A stretch of 64,000 nt of DNA from Photobacterium sanctipauli. GTDB taxonomy: Bacteria; Pseudomonadota; Gammaproteobacteria; Enterobacterales; Vibrionaceae. The translations under genes and the position numbers were made by a program. Positions within the stretch are counted from its first letter, which is position 1; the number at the start of each line of letters is the position of its first letter. The stretch spans positions 124,001 through 188,000 of the forward strand of contig NZ_PYMA01000010.1 of assembly GCF_003026495.1 (NCBI RefSeq), read 5' to 3'. The notes beneath the pieces are model-generated. The model was not told the DNA's origin, did no database searches, and was given only the letters and a program-made list of their open reading frames with translations. Shown one piece after another: positions 46,180 to 56,920 of the stretch.

Positions 46180-46257
46180 CGGCGAAATTCGGTAGAATCC
46201 GTCAACTTGATCGTTTGATCCCATTCATTTTTAATCACGAGTTAGTCACGCCAATTC

Positions 46258-48054
46258 ATGAAGCACATTCGTAACTTTTCGATTATTGCACATATCGACC
46301 ATGGTAAGTCGACCTTATCCGACCGTCTAATCCAAGTCTGTGGCGGCCTTTCCGATCGTGAAATGGCAGCACAGGTTCTGGATTCCATGGATCTTGAACG
46401 CGAACGCGGTATCACCATTAAAGCCCAGAGCGTGACGCTCGACTATCAGGCTAAAGATGGTGAGACTTATCAGCTGAACTTTATCGACACCCCGGGACAC
46501 GTTGACTTCTCATACGAAGTATCACGTTCGCTGGCGGCCTGTGAAGGTGCGCTTTTGGTTGTCGATGCAGGCCAGGGTGTAGAAGCCCAGACGCTTGCGA
46601 ACTGTTACACCGCCATCGAGATGGATCTGGAAGTGGTGCCAATCTTGAACAAGATTGACCTGCCAGCAGCCGATCCTGAGCGCGTAGCAGAAGAAATTGA
46701 AGAAATTGTTGGTATCGATGCCCTGGAAGCCACTCGCTGTTCAGCGAAAACCGGTTTGGGTGTTGAAGATGTACTAGAAAACATCGTATCAGCAATTCCA
46801 GCACCGGAGGGTGATCCTGAAGCACCGCTACAGGCACTGATCATCGATTCTTGGTTCGACAACTACCTAGGTGTTGTTTCTTTGGTACGTATCAAAAACG
46901 GCGTACTGAAGAAGAACGACAAGATCAAGGTAATGAGTACCGACCAGGTTTGGGGTGTTGACCGTATCGGTATCTTCACACCTAAGCAGATCGATACCGA
47001 CATCCTGCGTACCGGCGAGGTAGGTTGGGTTGTATGTGGTATTAAAGACATCCTGGGTGCGCCAGTTGGTGATACCTTGACCCACGCCAAGCACGGCAGC
47101 GAAATAGCGCTACCGGGTTTCCAGAAAGTGAAACCACAGGTATACGCGGGTCTGTTCCCTGTATCGTCAGACGACTACGAGAACTTCCGTGATGCACTGG
47201 GCAAGTTGAGCCTGAACGATGCTTCGCTATTCTACGAGCCAGAAAGCTCGGCGGCACTGGGCTTTGGTTTCCGCTGTGGCTTCCTAGGCATGCTGCACAT
47301 GGAGATCATCCAAGAGCGCCTAGAGCGTGAGTACAACTTGGATCTGATCACCACGGCGCCGACCGTAGTGTACGAAGTGAAGAAAACCGACGGTACCCAG
47401 ATTTACGTTGATAGCCCGTCGAAGCTACCGGCGGTGAACGACATCGAAGTGGTTGGTGAGCCAATTGCTCGTTGTAACATCCTGGTGCCAAGTGATTACC
47501 TAGGTAACGTGATCACCTTGTGTATCGAGAAACGTGGTGTTCAGGTAGACATGGTCTACCACGGCAACCAAGTTGCGTTGACCTACGATATCCCGATGTC
47601 CGAAGTGGTATTGGATTTCTTCGACCGCCTGAAATCAACGTCACGTGGCTACGCGTCGCTTGATTACAACTTCCAGCGCTACGAAGAGTCTGACATGGTA
47701 CGTGTTGATATCCTGCTGAACGGCGACCGCGTCGATGCACTGGCTATCATTACCCACAAGGACAACGCACAGTACCGCGGCCGTGATCTGGTTGAGAAGA
47801 TGAAGGAATTCATTCCACGTCAGATGTTCGACATCGCGATCCAGGCTGCTATCGGTAACCACATCATCGCACGTTCAACCGTGAAGCAGCTGCGTAAGAA
47901 CGTAATTGCCAAGTGTTACGGTGGTGACGTGAGCCGTAAGAAGAAACTGCTACAGAAGCAGAAAGAAGGTAAGAAGCGTATGAAGCAGATCGGTAACGTC
48001 GAACTGCCTCAAGAAGCGTTCTTGGCAATTCTGCACGTAGGTAAAGATAAGTAA
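46258..48054 (+). CDS. lepA: Elongation factor 4 (LepA)
   Basis: LepA is a ribosome-binding GTPase; back-translocation and, more recently, a role in 30S assembly and initiation have been reported. The 598-residue product (E. coli 599) has AHIDHGKST (G1), DTPGHVDF (G3), [10 protein letters not shown] (G4), EF-G-like domains II, III and V, and the LepA-specific C-terminal domain ending in [16 protein letters not shown]. It precedes lepB after a 130-base gap with a hairpin. Codon use is close to that of strongly expressed genes. Confidence 0.97.
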   Translation: MKHIRNFSIIAHIDHGKSTLSDRLIQVCGGLSDREMAAQVLDSMDLERERGITIKAQSVTLDYQAKDGETYQLNFIDTPGHVDFSYEVSRSLAACEGALLVVDAGQGVEAQTLANCYTAIEMDLEVVPILNKIDLPAADPERVAEEIEEIVGIDALEATRCSAKTGLGVEDVLENIVSAIPAPEGDPEAPLQALIIDSWFDNYLGVVSLVRIKNGVLKKNDKIKVMSTDQVWGVDRIGIFTPKQIDTDILRTGEVGWVVCGIKDILGAPVGDTLTHAKHGSEIALPGFQKVKPQVYAGLFPVSSDDYENFRDALGKLSLNDASLFYEPESSAALGFGFRCGFLGMLHMEIIQERLEREYNLDLITTAPTVVYEVKKTDGTQIYVDSPSKLPAVNDIEVVGEPIARCNILVPSDYLGNVITLCIEKRGVQVDMVYHGNQVALTYDIPMSEVVLDFFDRLKSTSRGYASLDYNFQRYEESDMVRVDILLNGDRVDALAIITHKDNAQYRGRDLVEKMKEFIPRQMFDIAIQAAIGNHIIARSTVKQLRKNVIAKCYGGDVSRKKKLLQKQKEGKKRMKQIGNVELPQEAFLAILHVGKDK

Positions 48055-48138
48055 TAACGAGTTTACTCAATGCCTTACCTAGCCGCAGGTACCAGCGTGA
48101 TGCAACGTGCCGGGCTGGCGGGTTTAAGGTAATGAGCG

Positions 48139-48163
48139 ATGCAGCAAGGATCCCTTGCTGCAT
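48139..48163 (+). other. Hairpin just upstream of lepB
   Basis: ATGCAGCAAGG / CCTTGCTGCAT forms an 11-bp stem with a 3-base loop (48139-48163), 20 bases before the lepB start and without a T run. It could stabilise, attenuate or be processed; it is not a clear terminator. Confidence 0.55.
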
Positions 48164-48186
48164 TGTTACATTTAGTAGGGAATATG

Positions 48187-49086
48187 ATGGCTAATACTTT
48201 TTCGCTAATCCTTGTTCTGGCCACCTTGGTCACGGGGATCATTTGGGCACTGGATAAATTTGTCTGGGCGCCAAAACGTCAATTGAAAATTGAAGCTGCG
48301 GCGGCAAATGCTGGCGATCAAGTGGATGCAGAAACCCTACAGGCCGTGGCACCGCAACCGAGCTGGGTCGAATCGACCAGTTCGATGTTTCCGGTGATCG
48401 CGCTCATTATGGTATTTCGCTCATTTATTTATGAGCCGTTCCAGATCCCATCCGGTTCGATGATGCCGACATTGCTGGTCGGTGACTTCATCCTGGTTGA
48501 GAAATTCGCCTATGGTCTGAAAGACCCTGTGTTCCGCACCCAAATGGTGGAAACAGGCAAACCAGAGCGTGGCGATGTCGTGGTATTTAAGTTCCCACCT
48601 CAACCTAAAATTGACTATATCAAGCGTGTTGTTGGTATGCCTGGCGATACTGTTCGCTACAGCGCCCACAAGCAACTGTGTGTGGCACCGAAAGGCTCGG
48701 TAGAGTGTAAGCCTGTACCACTAACAGACATGACCGACAGTGAGTTTACTGAAGGCATGACACGCCTAGTGCAATTCAACGAGAAAATTGGCGAGCAAGA
48801 ACACCAGATCTTGGTTCACCCGCTTAAGCGCGACCGTACTCTGGCTTACCAGCCACGCCCTGGCGTAAGTGAGTGGGTAGTGCCTGAGGGGCAATATTTC
48901 GTTATGGGTGATAACCGCGACAACAGTGCAGACAGCCGTTACTGGGGCTTCGTACCTGAAGCTAACCTAGTGGGCAAGGCGGTCGGGATCTGGATCAGCT
49001 TTGAGTTTGAACGAGGTGCTGATAGTGCACTTCCATCTTGGATTCCTACCGGTGTGCGCTTTAGCCGCATCGGTGGCATAAACTGA
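48187..49086 (+). CDS. lepB: Signal peptidase I
   Basis: LepB cleaves signal peptides of exported proteins at the outer face of the inner membrane. The 299-residue product has an N-terminal membrane helix (residues 4-22), a second hydrophobic segment at 67-80, the catalytic serine in PSGSMMPT (Ser91) and the catalytic lysine in [12 protein letters not shown] (Lys146), followed by [15 protein letters not shown] start at the second of two adjacent ATG codons (48187), which has the better ribosome-site spacing. Only 10 bases separate it from rnc. Confidence 0.96.
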   Translation: MANTFSLILVLATLVTGIIWALDKFVWAPKRQLKIEAAAANAGDQVDAETLQAVAPQPSWVESTSSMFPVIALIMVFRSFIYEPFQIPSGSMMPTLLVGDFILVEKFAYGLKDPVFRTQMVETGKPERGDVVVFKFPPQPKIDYIKRVVGMPGDTVRYSAHKQLCVAPKGSVECKPVPLTDMTDSEFTEGMTRLVQFNEKIGEQEHQILVHPLKRDRTLAYQPRPGVSEWVVPEGQYFVMGDNRDNSADSRYWGFVPEANLVGKAVGIWISFEFERGADSALPSWIPTGVRFSRIGGIN

Positions 49087-49096
49087 TCGGGAAAAA

Positions 49097-49771
49097 ATGA
49101 CCACTCCTGCAAATAGACTTCAGCGTAAGCTGGGTTACCAATTTAAGAACATTGATTTGATGACATTGGCGCTGACACACCGTAGCGCCAATGGCACGCA
49201 TAACGAGCGCCTTGAGTTTCTTGGCGACTCTATCCTGAGCTTTGTGATTGCCGATGATCTTTACCATCGCTTCCCGGCTGTTGACGAAGGCGACATGAGC
49301 CGCATGCGTGCAACGCTGGTAAGGGGTAAGACGCTGGCAGAGCTGGGCCGCGAGTTCGAGCTGGGCGACCACTTGTTGCTTGGCCCTGGCGAGCTAAAGA
49401 GCGGTGGTTTCCGCCGCGATTCCATTCTGGCTGACTGCGTGGAAGCGATTATCGGTGCTATCTACCTTGATAGCGATATCGAAAACGTGCGCGGTATCGT
49501 GTTGCGCTGGTACCAGTCTCGCCTAGAGACCATCCAGCCGGGCATCAACCAGAAAGATCCTAAGACGCGCCTGCAGGAGTGCCTGCAAGGACGTCGTTTG
49601 CCGCTACCAGCGTATACTGTTACTAAGGTACATGGCGAAGCTCACAATCAAGAGTTCACCGTACAGTGTGAAGTGACAGGCTTGGATAAGCCTGTTATCG
49701 GTAAAGGCGGCAGTCGGCGCAAGGCAGAGCAGGCAGCAGCAGAAATTGCGCTTAAGCAGTTGGAATCATGA
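49097..49771 (+). CDS. rnc: Ribonuclease III
   Basis: RNase III cuts double-stranded RNA, including rRNA precursors. The 224-residue product (E. coli 226) has the signature [11 protein letters not shown] with its catalytic acidic residues and a C-terminal double-stranded RNA-binding domain (from about residue 155, [10 protein letters not shown]...[17 protein letters not shown]). Its stop overlaps the era start by four bases. Confidence 0.97.
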   Translation: MTTPANRLQRKLGYQFKNIDLMTLALTHRSANGTHNERLEFLGDSILSFVIADDLYHRFPAVDEGDMSRMRATLVRGKTLAELGREFELGDHLLLGPGELKSGGFRRDSILADCVEAIIGAIYLDSDIENVRGIVLRWYQSRLETIQPGINQKDPKTRLQECLQGRRLPLPAYTVTKVHGEAHNQEFTVQCEVTGLDKPVIGKGGSRRKAEQAAAEIALKQLES

Positions 49772-50673
49772 CAGATAAGCAACATTGCGGCTTTATTGCC
49801 ATCGTTGGCCGACCAAACGTCGGTAAGTCGACCCTTTTGAACCGCCTTGTCGGCCAGAAGCTATCGATCACCTCGCGTAAGCCACAGACGACGCGCCACC
49901 GTATCATGGGTGTCGACACCCGTGACGGCTACCAGGCGGTATACGTGGATACCCCGGGGCTGCACATCGAGGAAAAGCGTACGATTAACCGCTTGATGAA
50001 CCGTGCCGCGAGCAGCTCGCTGACGGATGTCGAGTTAGTATTGTTCCTGGTGGACGGCACCATGTGGACCAATGATGACGAAATGGTACTGAACAAGCTG
50101 GCCAAGAGCGGCCTGCCAACCGTACTTTTGGTCAACAAGGTCGATAACGTGAAAGACAAGCACGAGCTGTTCCCGCACCTGCAAGAGCTATCGAGCAAGA
50201 TGGAGTTTGTTGATGTGGTTCCGGTATCGGCGAAGCACGGCACCAATGTTGATGCGGTCGAGAAGATCGTTCGCGACCACTTGCCTGAAGCTGAGTACTA
50301 CTTCCCGGAAGAGTACGTCACCGACCGCTCACAGCGTTTCATGGCATCGGAAATTATCCGTGAGAAGCTAATGCGCTTCACCGGTGATGAGTTGCCGTAT
50401 TCGGTTACGGTTGAAATCGAGCGTTTCGACTACAACCCGGATACCGACGGCTTCGATATCAATGGCCTGATTCTGGTTGAGCGTAAAGGCCAGAAGAAGA
50501 TGGTTATCGGTAAGGGCGGCGACAAGATCAAAGTGATCGGCCGTGAAGCCCGTATCGATATGGAAGACCTGTTCGAGCGCAAAGTTTACCTAGAGCTTTG
50601 GGTGAAAGTGAAATCAGGTTGGGCTGATGATGAGCGAGCGTTGCGTAGCCTAGGCTATATCGACGATTTATAA
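49768..50673 (+). CDS. era: GTPase Era
   Basis: Era is a GTPase with a KH domain that binds the 3' end of 16S rRNA during 30S assembly. The 301-residue product has GRPNVGKST (G1, residues 13-21), DTPGLH (G3), NKVDNV (G4) and the C-terminal KH domain with [17 protein letters not shown]. It overlaps rnc and precedes recO by 8 bases, as in other Gammaproteobacteria. Confidence 0.97.
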   Translation: MTDKQHCGFIAIVGRPNVGKSTLLNRLVGQKLSITSRKPQTTRHRIMGVDTRDGYQAVYVDTPGLHIEEKRTINRLMNRAASSSLTDVELVLFLVDGTMWTNDDEMVLNKLAKSGLPTVLLVNKVDNVKDKHELFPHLQELSSKMEFVDVVPVSAKHGTNVDAVEKIVRDHLPEAEYYFPEEYVTDRSQRFMASEIIREKLMRFTGDELPYSVTVEIERFDYNPDTDGFDINGLILVERKGQKKMVIGKGGDKIKVIGREARIDMEDLFERKVYLELWVKVKSGWADDERALRSLGYIDDL

Positions 50674-50681
50674 GGGCTGTA

Positions 50682-51392
50682 ATGGAAGGGCTTCAGCGTT
50701 GTTTTGTCCTCCATACTCGTCCCTACAGTGAGACGAGCCTGATCCTTGATGTATTCAGTGAGGATGCAGGCCGTATCACTTTGCTATCGAAGGGAGCGCG
50801 GCGCAAGCGCTCCAATCTCAAAGGCGCCCTCCAGCCTTTTACCCCCCTTTTCATGAAATGGTCCGGCAAAGGCAGCATGCCCGTGCTGACCCACGCAGAA
50901 CCCATCAGTATCGGCTTGCCGATGCGCAGTTATATCTTGTACTCGGCCATGTACGTCAACGAGCTGTTGGCGCGGGTGCTCGAGACCAATACCCCTTACC
51001 CTGTGTTGTTTCTGGATTACCTGAATGTGCTGCGCGAGTTGGCGCAAGCGGATAACCCAGAGCCGGCATTGCGGCGGTTTGAGTTGGCATTGTTGCAACA
51101 CCTCGGCTATGGCATTGATTTTCTTCACTGTGCCGGCAGCGGGTTGCCTGTCGATGATACGATGACCTACAACTACCGCGAGCAACGTGGCTTTATCGCG
51201 TCGATGAAAATTGGCCAACTGACCTTTACTGGTGAGCAGCTGAAGGCGATTGCCGCGCGGCGATTTGAAACCCCTGATCAACTTCGGGCAGCGAAGCGCT
51301 TTACACGTATAGCCCTAAAGCCGTATCTTGGCGGAAAACCATTAAAAAGCAGGGAATTGTTTATCCCTAGAGGAAGGAGTACCGGAAAATGA
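50682..51392 (+). CDS. recO: DNA repair protein RecO
   Basis: RecO helps load RecA on single-stranded DNA in the RecFOR pathway. The 236-residue product has the N-terminal OB-fold ([21 protein letters not shown]) and a helical C-terminal domain. It lacks the four-cysteine zinc motif, as is normal for enterobacterial-type RecO. It overlaps pdxJ by four bases. Confidence 0.95.
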   Translation: MEGLQRCFVLHTRPYSETSLILDVFSEDAGRITLLSKGARRKRSNLKGALQPFTPLFMKWSGKGSMPVLTHAEPISIGLPMRSYILYSAMYVNELLARVLETNTPYPVLFLDYLNVLRELAQADNPEPALRRFELALLQHLGYGIDFLHCAGSGLPVDDTMTYNYREQRGFIASMKIGQLTFTGEQLKAIAARRFETPDQLRAAKRFTRIALKPYLGGKPLKSRELFIPRGRSTGK

Positions 51393-52120
51393 ACAACATC
51401 TTACTTGGCGTGAATATCGATCACATTGCGACGTTGCGAAATGCGCGCGGTACACGCTACCCGGATCCGGTGCACGCGGCAGAAGTTGCTGAGCGCGCAG
51501 GAGCGGACGGTATTACCATCCACCTGCGCGAAGACCGTCGCCACATTACCGATCGCGACGTGCGTATTTTGCGCGAGACTATCCAGACTCGCATGAACCT
51601 GGAAATGGCGGTGACCGACGAAATGGTGCAGATCGCCTTGGAAACCAAGCCTGAGTTCGTTTGCCTGGTGCCGGAAAAGCGTGAAGAGCTAACTACCGAA
51701 GGCGGTCTTGATGTTGTTGGCCAGCTAGAAAAGGTGAAAGCGGCGACCAAGACGTTGTCTGAAGCGGGTATCAAGGTCTCGCTGTTCATTGATGCGGATC
51801 GCGAGCAAATCGATGCGGCAGTGGCGTGTGGCGCACCTTACATCGAACTTCATACCGGCCATTATGCCGATGCCGAGAGCGAGGAAGAGCAGCTGGACGA
51901 GCTGAAGAAAATTGCCGCAGCGGCAAGCTATGCCGACGATCAGGGTATCAAGGTCAATGCTGGCCATGGCCTGACGTACCACAACGTGAAGCCGATTGCG
52001 GCGCTGCCTGAGCTGTACGAGCTTAACATCGGCCACTCGATCATGGGCCGTGCGATGTTCGACGGCCTTAACAAAGCCGTGGCAGACATGAAGGCTGAAA
52101 TGCAGGCAGCGCGCCGATAA
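51389..52120 (+). CDS. pdxJ: Pyridoxine 5'-phosphate synthase
   Basis: PdxJ condenses 1-deoxyxylulose 5-phosphate with 3-amino-2-oxopropyl phosphate to form pyridoxine phosphate, the closing ring step of the pathway that Epd (18366) opens. The 243-residue TIM-barrel product has [24 protein letters not shown] and GHGLTYHNV, all conserved. It overlaps recO and shares one base with acpS (TAATG), so it is fully embedded in the operon. Confidence 0.97.
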   Translation: MNNILLGVNIDHIATLRNARGTRYPDPVHAAEVAERAGADGITIHLREDRRHITDRDVRILRETIQTRMNLEMAVTDEMVQIALETKPEFVCLVPEKREELTTEGGLDVVGQLEKVKAATKTLSEAGIKVSLFIDADREQIDAAVACGAPYIELHTGHYADAESEEEQLDELKKIAAAASYADDQGIKVNAGHGLTYHNVKPIAALPELYELNIGHSIMGRAMFDGLNKAVADMKAEMQAARR

Positions 52121-52500
52121 TGGCCATCTTGGGGCTAGGCACCGACATCGCCGACATTGAGCGGGTCGAGAAGGCTTATGTTCGCTCCGGTGAAGCCTTT
52201 GCCGAGCGCATTTTGTCGCCTTCTGAGCTGGCCACGTTCCAAATCCTTAAGCAAAAGTCTCGCTTCTTGGCCAAGCGGTTTGCCGTCAAGGAAGCGGGCT
52301 CAAAGGCGTTGGGCACCGGGATTGCCTGCGGGGTGACCCTGCACGATTTCACCGTGACCAACGACGAGCTGGGTAAGCCTTTGCTGACCTTGTCGGGCAA
52401 GGCGGCTGAGCTGGCGCAGGCGATGGGGGTGAACCACGTCCACCTCACCATTGCCGACGAGAAGCGTTATGCGGTGGCGACGGTGATACTGGAAAGCTAG
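52120..52500 (+). CDS. acpS: Holo-[acyl-carrier-protein] synthase
   Basis: AcpS transfers phosphopantetheine from CoA to acyl carrier protein. The 126-residue product (E. coli 126) has the N-terminal [13 protein letters not shown] with the magnesium-binding Asp and the [15 protein letters not shown] motif. It is the last gene of the lepA-acpS cluster and is followed by a shared terminator with barA. Confidence 0.96.
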   Translation: MAILGLGTDIADIERVEKAYVRSGEAFAERILSPSELATFQILKQKSRFLAKRFAVKEAGSKALGTGIACGVTLHDFTVTNDELGKPLLTLSGKAAELAQAMGVNHVHLTIADEKRYAVATVILES

Positions 52501-52591
52501 TCACTAATCCCTTTCAGCCTTCCCTTGAAAAGGGGAGGAGCAAGAGCTTGTACCCATTGATAATCGGGGAGTAGCAATTGCTAACTTTATG

Positions 52592-52619
52592 AAAAAGGAG
52601 AGCCAATGCTCTCCTTTTT
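52592..52619. terminator. Bidirectional terminator between acpS and barA
   Basis: AAAAAGGAGAGC / GCTCTCCTTTTT, 12-bp stem with a 4-base loop, between convergent genes. Confidence 0.9.
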
Positions 52620-52650
52620 GCTTTTTCGGATTTAGACACCTATCTCAAAA

Positions 52651-55419
52651 TCAGTGACGGTATGCCTTTGACGCCTTCACCACATTGTTCATTTCATCGA
52701 TGAGCTCAAACAGCTCCGGCTCGATATCGTCTTGGCTTGCGCCAGCCTTGAGCTCGGTCTCGATGGTGTGGCATAGGCTCTTGAGCCGCGGTACGCCGCT
52801 GTAGGCACAGCTACCATGCAGCTTGTGGATAGGCGGCCACAGGTCGATTTCTTTGCCATCCAAGGCTTCATTCACCAGCATTTCCACTTCCGGCATGAAA
52901 TCGAGCAGCATTTGCAGCATGTCCTTGGCGAGATCTTCTTTGCCTGCGGCCTGCTTCAGGGCCAGCTCCCAGTCCCAACTCACATTGTTGTTAGGGGGTG
53001 GCGCTGGTGCTTCCGGCTCCGGTGCGGCCTCGATAATCGTACCTTCAAGCGGGGTATCGTGCGGGCTGGTCCACTTGGCCAAAATTTGTTGCAGGATATG
53101 CTCCTCAATCGGTTTGGTGAGGTAGTCATCCATACCGGCATTGATCAGCCTTTCGCGCTCGCCGGCCATGGCGTGGGCGGTGACCGCAATCACTGGCGTA
53201 TTGTGGTTGAGCTTGGTCTTGTGGATTTCCTGGCACGCGGTGACCCCATCCATCTCCGGCATCTGGATATCCATGAAGATCAAATCGAAGTCTTTCTGGT
53301 GGGCGTATTCCACCGCCTTTTTTCCGCCCGTTGCGGTAATAACGGTTTCCACTCGCTCGCTAAGCAAGGCGGAGATCAGCTTGAGGTTGGCCGGGTTGTC
53401 ATCCACCGCCATAACGGTGAGCGGCTGGATGGTTGGCGCCGCCGTCGTGACCGGTTGCGGCTCTGGCTCGCTGATTAATTCAGGCTCATTGGCCAGCGCT
53501 TCAAGCAACTTGCGGTGGCCCAGCGGCTTAGGTAAGCAGGCACTTACACCGGCGTTGATCAAGCGCTCTGACAGCGCCAGCTCGGTGGTTGGCAAGCAAA
53601 CCAAGACCTTGTCGCTGAGCTGCTCGGCCTTGAATACCTGGTCGAGCAGGGTCGCCACCGGTGGCTGTTCGCCCGGTGAGAGGTTCAGCATCGCAAAGTC
53701 GTGCTGCTCGGCATCGTCCGGCATGGTCGAGCGGTAGGTCACGTGGATACCCGCGCGGATCAGGCGTTGCTGGATCACCGATGCCGCCTGCATATTCGGT
53801 TCTATAAGCAGTAGCTTCTTGTTGAGCAGCGAGTGGGTATCGATTGGTTGCGATACCGGCAAATCCGTCTTGTTAAGTCGGAGGCTGAACCAGAAGGTCG
53901 AACCTTGGTGCAGGCGACTGGTCAGGCTGATCTCGCCACCCATTTGGGTCACCAGTTTCTGGGTGATCACCAAGCCCAGGCCGGTACCGCCATAGCGGCG
54001 AGAAATACTGGCATCTGCTTGGCTGAAGGCCTGGAATAGCTGCGCCTGCTGACGCTCCGAGATCCCGATACCGGTATCGCGAACCATAAATTGCAGATCG
54101 AGGTTTTCGTCCTTGTCGGTTTTCAGCTCAACCGAGACATCGATGTTGCCGCGCTCGGTAAACTTGACCGCGTTACCAATCAGGTTAGTCAGTACTTGCT
54201 GGATACGCAGCGGATCGCCAATGACCCCGGTCGGGATCCGGCTGTCCACTTTCAGGGTCAGTTCCAGCCCTTTTTCGTGGGCACTTGGTGCCAGCAATTT
54301 CATTACTTCATCAAGCGACTCGGTAAAGTCGAACGGGATGTTTTCAAGCAACAGCTTGCCTGCTTCCAGCTTCGAGAAGTCGAGGATGTCATTGATGATA
54401 GTCAGCAGGTTATTGGCCGATTTCTCGATAGTCAGCAAGTAATCCTGCTGGCTGGAGCTGAGGCGGGTTTTGAGCATCTGGCGGGTAAAGCCGATGACGC
54501 CGTTCAGCGGGGTGCGAAGCTCGTGGGACATGTTGGCCAAGAATTCCGACTTGACCCGTGCCGCTTCCTGCGCGCGCTTTTTGGCGATATCGAGTTCGAC
54601 GTTTTGGATTTCCAGCTGCTCTAGCGTTTCGCGGAGATCAGAGGTGGCCTGATCGATACTCTGCTGCATTTCGATATGGTATTCCGACAGCGAGATAGCC
54701 ATGGCGTTGATACCGTTTTTCAGGGTATCAAGCTCGCCAAGCAGTTGGCCCTCGATCCGGACATCCAAGTGGCCGCGGCGGATCCGGTCGACCACGCTAA
54801 CCATGTGCGAAATAGGCCGCGTCACGTCCTTCATCAGGCGGTAGGCAAACAGGGACGACAGCGTCAGGCCGAGCAACAGCACCATCAGCGCGGTGAACAC
54901 TTCTTGGTATTGTTGCAGGCGAAGGGCACTTAAATCCAATTCCAGGGCGATATAGCCCAGCGCCTCGGCCTGGTAGCCGGGGAAGGACGGATTGTTGAAT
55001 TGGCCTTCTTTGAGGATCGGCGCCCTTAGGATCAACGAGTTTTCGCTGAGCCGGGTTTCCAGCAGCAACGGGATGGGCTGATCATCCGGGTACATCAGCG
55101 CTTCGAAGTTGCGGTGGAAATTCGAGGTCACGAACAGTTCGTTCTCGGTATTGAAGACGGCGATACTGCGAACAATTTGGGAGTGCTTGCGGTGGGCGTA
55201 GCTGATCAACCGTCTTACGGCTTCGCGGTTTCTATCAGCCATGCCGTATTCGGTTGAAATCGCAAGGGGTTCGATGATGCTGGCACCGGTCGAGATCAGC
55301 TGGTGCTCCAGGTCGCGATAGCGGCTCATGGTAAAAAAGGCGCTTAACAACAGGCCAATAATCAGCGTCGGTGCTAATGTCAGGGTGAAGACCCTGGCAC
55401 GAAGTCCATATTTGGTCAT
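52651..55419 (-). CDS. barA: Hybrid sensor histidine kinase BarA
   Basis: BarA phosphorylates the response regulator UvrY/VarA, which drives the Csr small RNAs and so carbon metabolism, motility and virulence traits; carboxylates such as acetate are its known stimulus in E. coli. The 922-residue product has TM1 (about 10-30), a periplasmic part, TM2 (about 170-190), HAMP, the dimerisation domain with MSHELRTPLNG (histidine near residue 300), an ATPase domain (GTGLGL), a degenerate receiver-like domain, a true receiver with MAVDDN and FMDIQMPEMDG, and a C-terminal HPt domain (HKLHGSCAY). It is divergent from rlmD. Confidence 0.95.
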   Translation of the reverse strand: MTKYGLRARVFTLTLAPTLIIGLLLSAFFTMSRYRDLEHQLISTGASIIEPLAISTEYGMADRNREAVRRLISYAHRKHSQIVRSIAVFNTENELFVTSNFHRNFEALMYPDDQPIPLLLETRLSENSLILRAPILKEGQFNNPSFPGYQAEALGYIALELDLSALRLQQYQEVFTALMVLLLGLTLSSLFAYRLMKDVTRPISHMVSVVDRIRRGHLDVRIEGQLLGELDTLKNGINAMAISLSEYHIEMQQSIDQATSDLRETLEQLEIQNVELDIAKKRAQEAARVKSEFLANMSHELRTPLNGVIGFTRQMLKTRLSSSQQDYLLTIEKSANNLLTIINDILDFSKLEAGKLLLENIPFDFTESLDEVMKLLAPSAHEKGLELTLKVDSRIPTGVIGDPLRIQQVLTNLIGNAVKFTERGNIDVSVELKTDKDENLDLQFMVRDTGIGISERQQAQLFQAFSQADASISRRYGGTGLGLVITQKLVTQMGGEISLTSRLHQGSTFWFSLRLNKTDLPVSQPIDTHSLLNKKLLLIEPNMQAASVIQQRLIRAGIHVTYRSTMPDDAEQHDFAMLNLSPGEQPPVATLLDQVFKAEQLSDKVLVCLPTTELALSERLINAGVSACLPKPLGHRKLLEALANEPELISEPEPQPVTTAAPTIQPLTVMAVDDNPANLKLISALLSERVETVITATGGKKAVEYAHQKDFDLIFMDIQMPEMDGVTACQEIHKTKLNHNTPVIAVTAHAMAGERERLINAGMDDYLTKPIEEHILQQILAKWTSPHDTPLEGTIIEAAPEPEAPAPPPNNNVSWDWELALKQAAGKEDLAKDMLQMLLDFMPEVEMLVNEALDGKEIDLWPPIHKLHGSCAYSGVPRLKSLCHTIETELKAGASQDDIEPELFELIDEMNNVVKASKAYRH

Positions 55420-55574
55420 GGTTCTCTTAATTACAAGAATGCGATTCTGTGGGAGAATTGTCTTCCATTAATGCCCGATAGCTTAATGAAACTAGGGCTA
55501 TTCGACAATCAACTAATACCAAACTGCTGATGTTATCACTTAGTTTGGACAATCTGCTCCGTGGGTCAAACAGT

Positions 55575-56891
55575 ATGGCACGCTTTTTTAAGCCTCAAAA
55601 ACGAAAATTAACCGATACCAAGCACAAAGAAATCACTATTAGCCGCCTTGATCATCTAGGTGCCGGTATTGGTCATATCAACAAAAAGCCGGTTTTTGTT
55701 GATGGTGTGCTGCCGGGTGAAAAAGCGGTGGTGCAGCTCACGGAAGACAAAAAGCAATATGCGCGTGCCAAGGTGATCAAGCGCTTAACCGATAGTCAGG
55801 CACGTATTAAACCGCATTGTCCAATCTATGACCAGTGTGGCGGCTGTAACTTGCAGCACTTATCTCACCAGGGGCAGGCCGAAGCAAAGCAGCAGGCACT
55901 GACCGAGCTGATGGGCAAGTTCGCCAAGGCGGGGGAAATAGCCCAGGATGCACCGATTGTGAGCCAGCCATGGCACTACCGCCGTTGTGCCCGCTTTGCG
56001 GTGATGCCGGCTGGTGGCAAGCTAAAAATTGGCTTTCGTAAAAAACAGAGCAAGGAAATTGTCGATGTTGCCCAGTGCCCGGTACTGGCCGAGTCACTCA
56101 ATGCCTTGCTGCCAGAACTGCACCGGGTACTGGGGCAGCTGAAGGCGAAAAAACACCTTGGCCATGTAGAGTTGGTGGAAGCCGATAATGGCAGAGTGGT
56201 GCTGATCCGCCACCTCCAGCCCTTTTCTGACCAAGATCTGACGTTGCTCCGTCAGTTCTCTGAAGAAAATCAACTAATGTTGTACTTGGCGCCGAGTGCC
56301 GATGTGGTTGAGTCGCTATCGGACGAGGCGCCGTATTATGAGCTGGCGGGACAGAAGCTGTACTTCTCGCCGAAGGACTTTATTCAGGTTAACCGTGATG
56401 TTAACCAGAAAATGGTAAGCCAAGCCATTGACTGGCTTGATGTTCAGCCGCAAGATCGGGTGCTGGATTTGTTCTGTGGCTTGGGTAACTTTAGTTTACC
56501 GCTGGCAAAACAGGCAAATGCGCTGGTCGGTGTTGAAGGTGTCGATGAGATGGTGCATCGTGCTAATGACAACGCCAAGAAAAATCAGCTCGGCAATGCC
56601 AACTTCTTCCAGGCCAATTTGGAAGAGGATGTGACGACCAAGGTTTGGGCGCAAGAAAAATTCAATAAAATTTTGCTCGATCCGGCCCGCGCTGGGGCTG
56701 CAGGGGTGATGCAGCATGTTGTTAATTTGAACCCTGAACGGGTTGTTTATGTTTCGTGTAACCCGGCGACGCTCGCGCGTGACAGCCAGTTGCTGTTGAA
56801 ACAAGGTTATCAGTTGGAACGCTTGGGTATGATGGACATGTTCCCCCATACCGGGCACTTGGAGTCTATGGCTTTATTTACCAAGCTATAG
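55575..56891 (+). CDS. rlmD: 23S rRNA (uracil-1939-C5)-methyltransferase
   Basis: RlmD (RumA) methylates U1939 of 23S rRNA and carries an iron-sulphur cluster. The 438-residue product has an N-terminal TRAM domain, the cluster cysteines in CPIYDQCGGCNLQH, the SAM-binding LDLFCGLGNFSLPLA, and the catalytic cysteine in VYVSCNPATLARD. I start at MARFFKPQ (55575); the frame opens 15 codons earlier. It follows barA divergently and leads to relA after 29 bases, the same order as in E. coli. Confidence 0.96.
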   Translation: MARFFKPQKRKLTDTKHKEITISRLDHLGAGIGHINKKPVFVDGVLPGEKAVVQLTEDKKQYARAKVIKRLTDSQARIKPHCPIYDQCGGCNLQHLSHQGQAEAKQQALTELMGKFAKAGEIAQDAPIVSQPWHYRRCARFAVMPAGGKLKIGFRKKQSKEIVDVAQCPVLAESLNALLPELHRVLGQLKAKKHLGHVELVEADNGRVVLIRHLQPFSDQDLTLLRQFSEENQLMLYLAPSADVVESLSDEAPYYELAGQKLYFSPKDFIQVNRDVNQKMVSQAIDWLDVQPQDRVLDLFCGLGNFSLPLAKQANALVGVEGVDEMVHRANDNAKKNQLGNANFFQANLEEDVTTKVWAQEKFNKILLDPARAGAAGVMQHVVNLNPERVVYVSCNPATLARDSQLLLKQGYQLERLGMMDMFPHTGHLESMALFTKL

Positions 56892-56920
56892 CGCCGTAAC
56901 AAAAAGAACAGGATAGAGAC

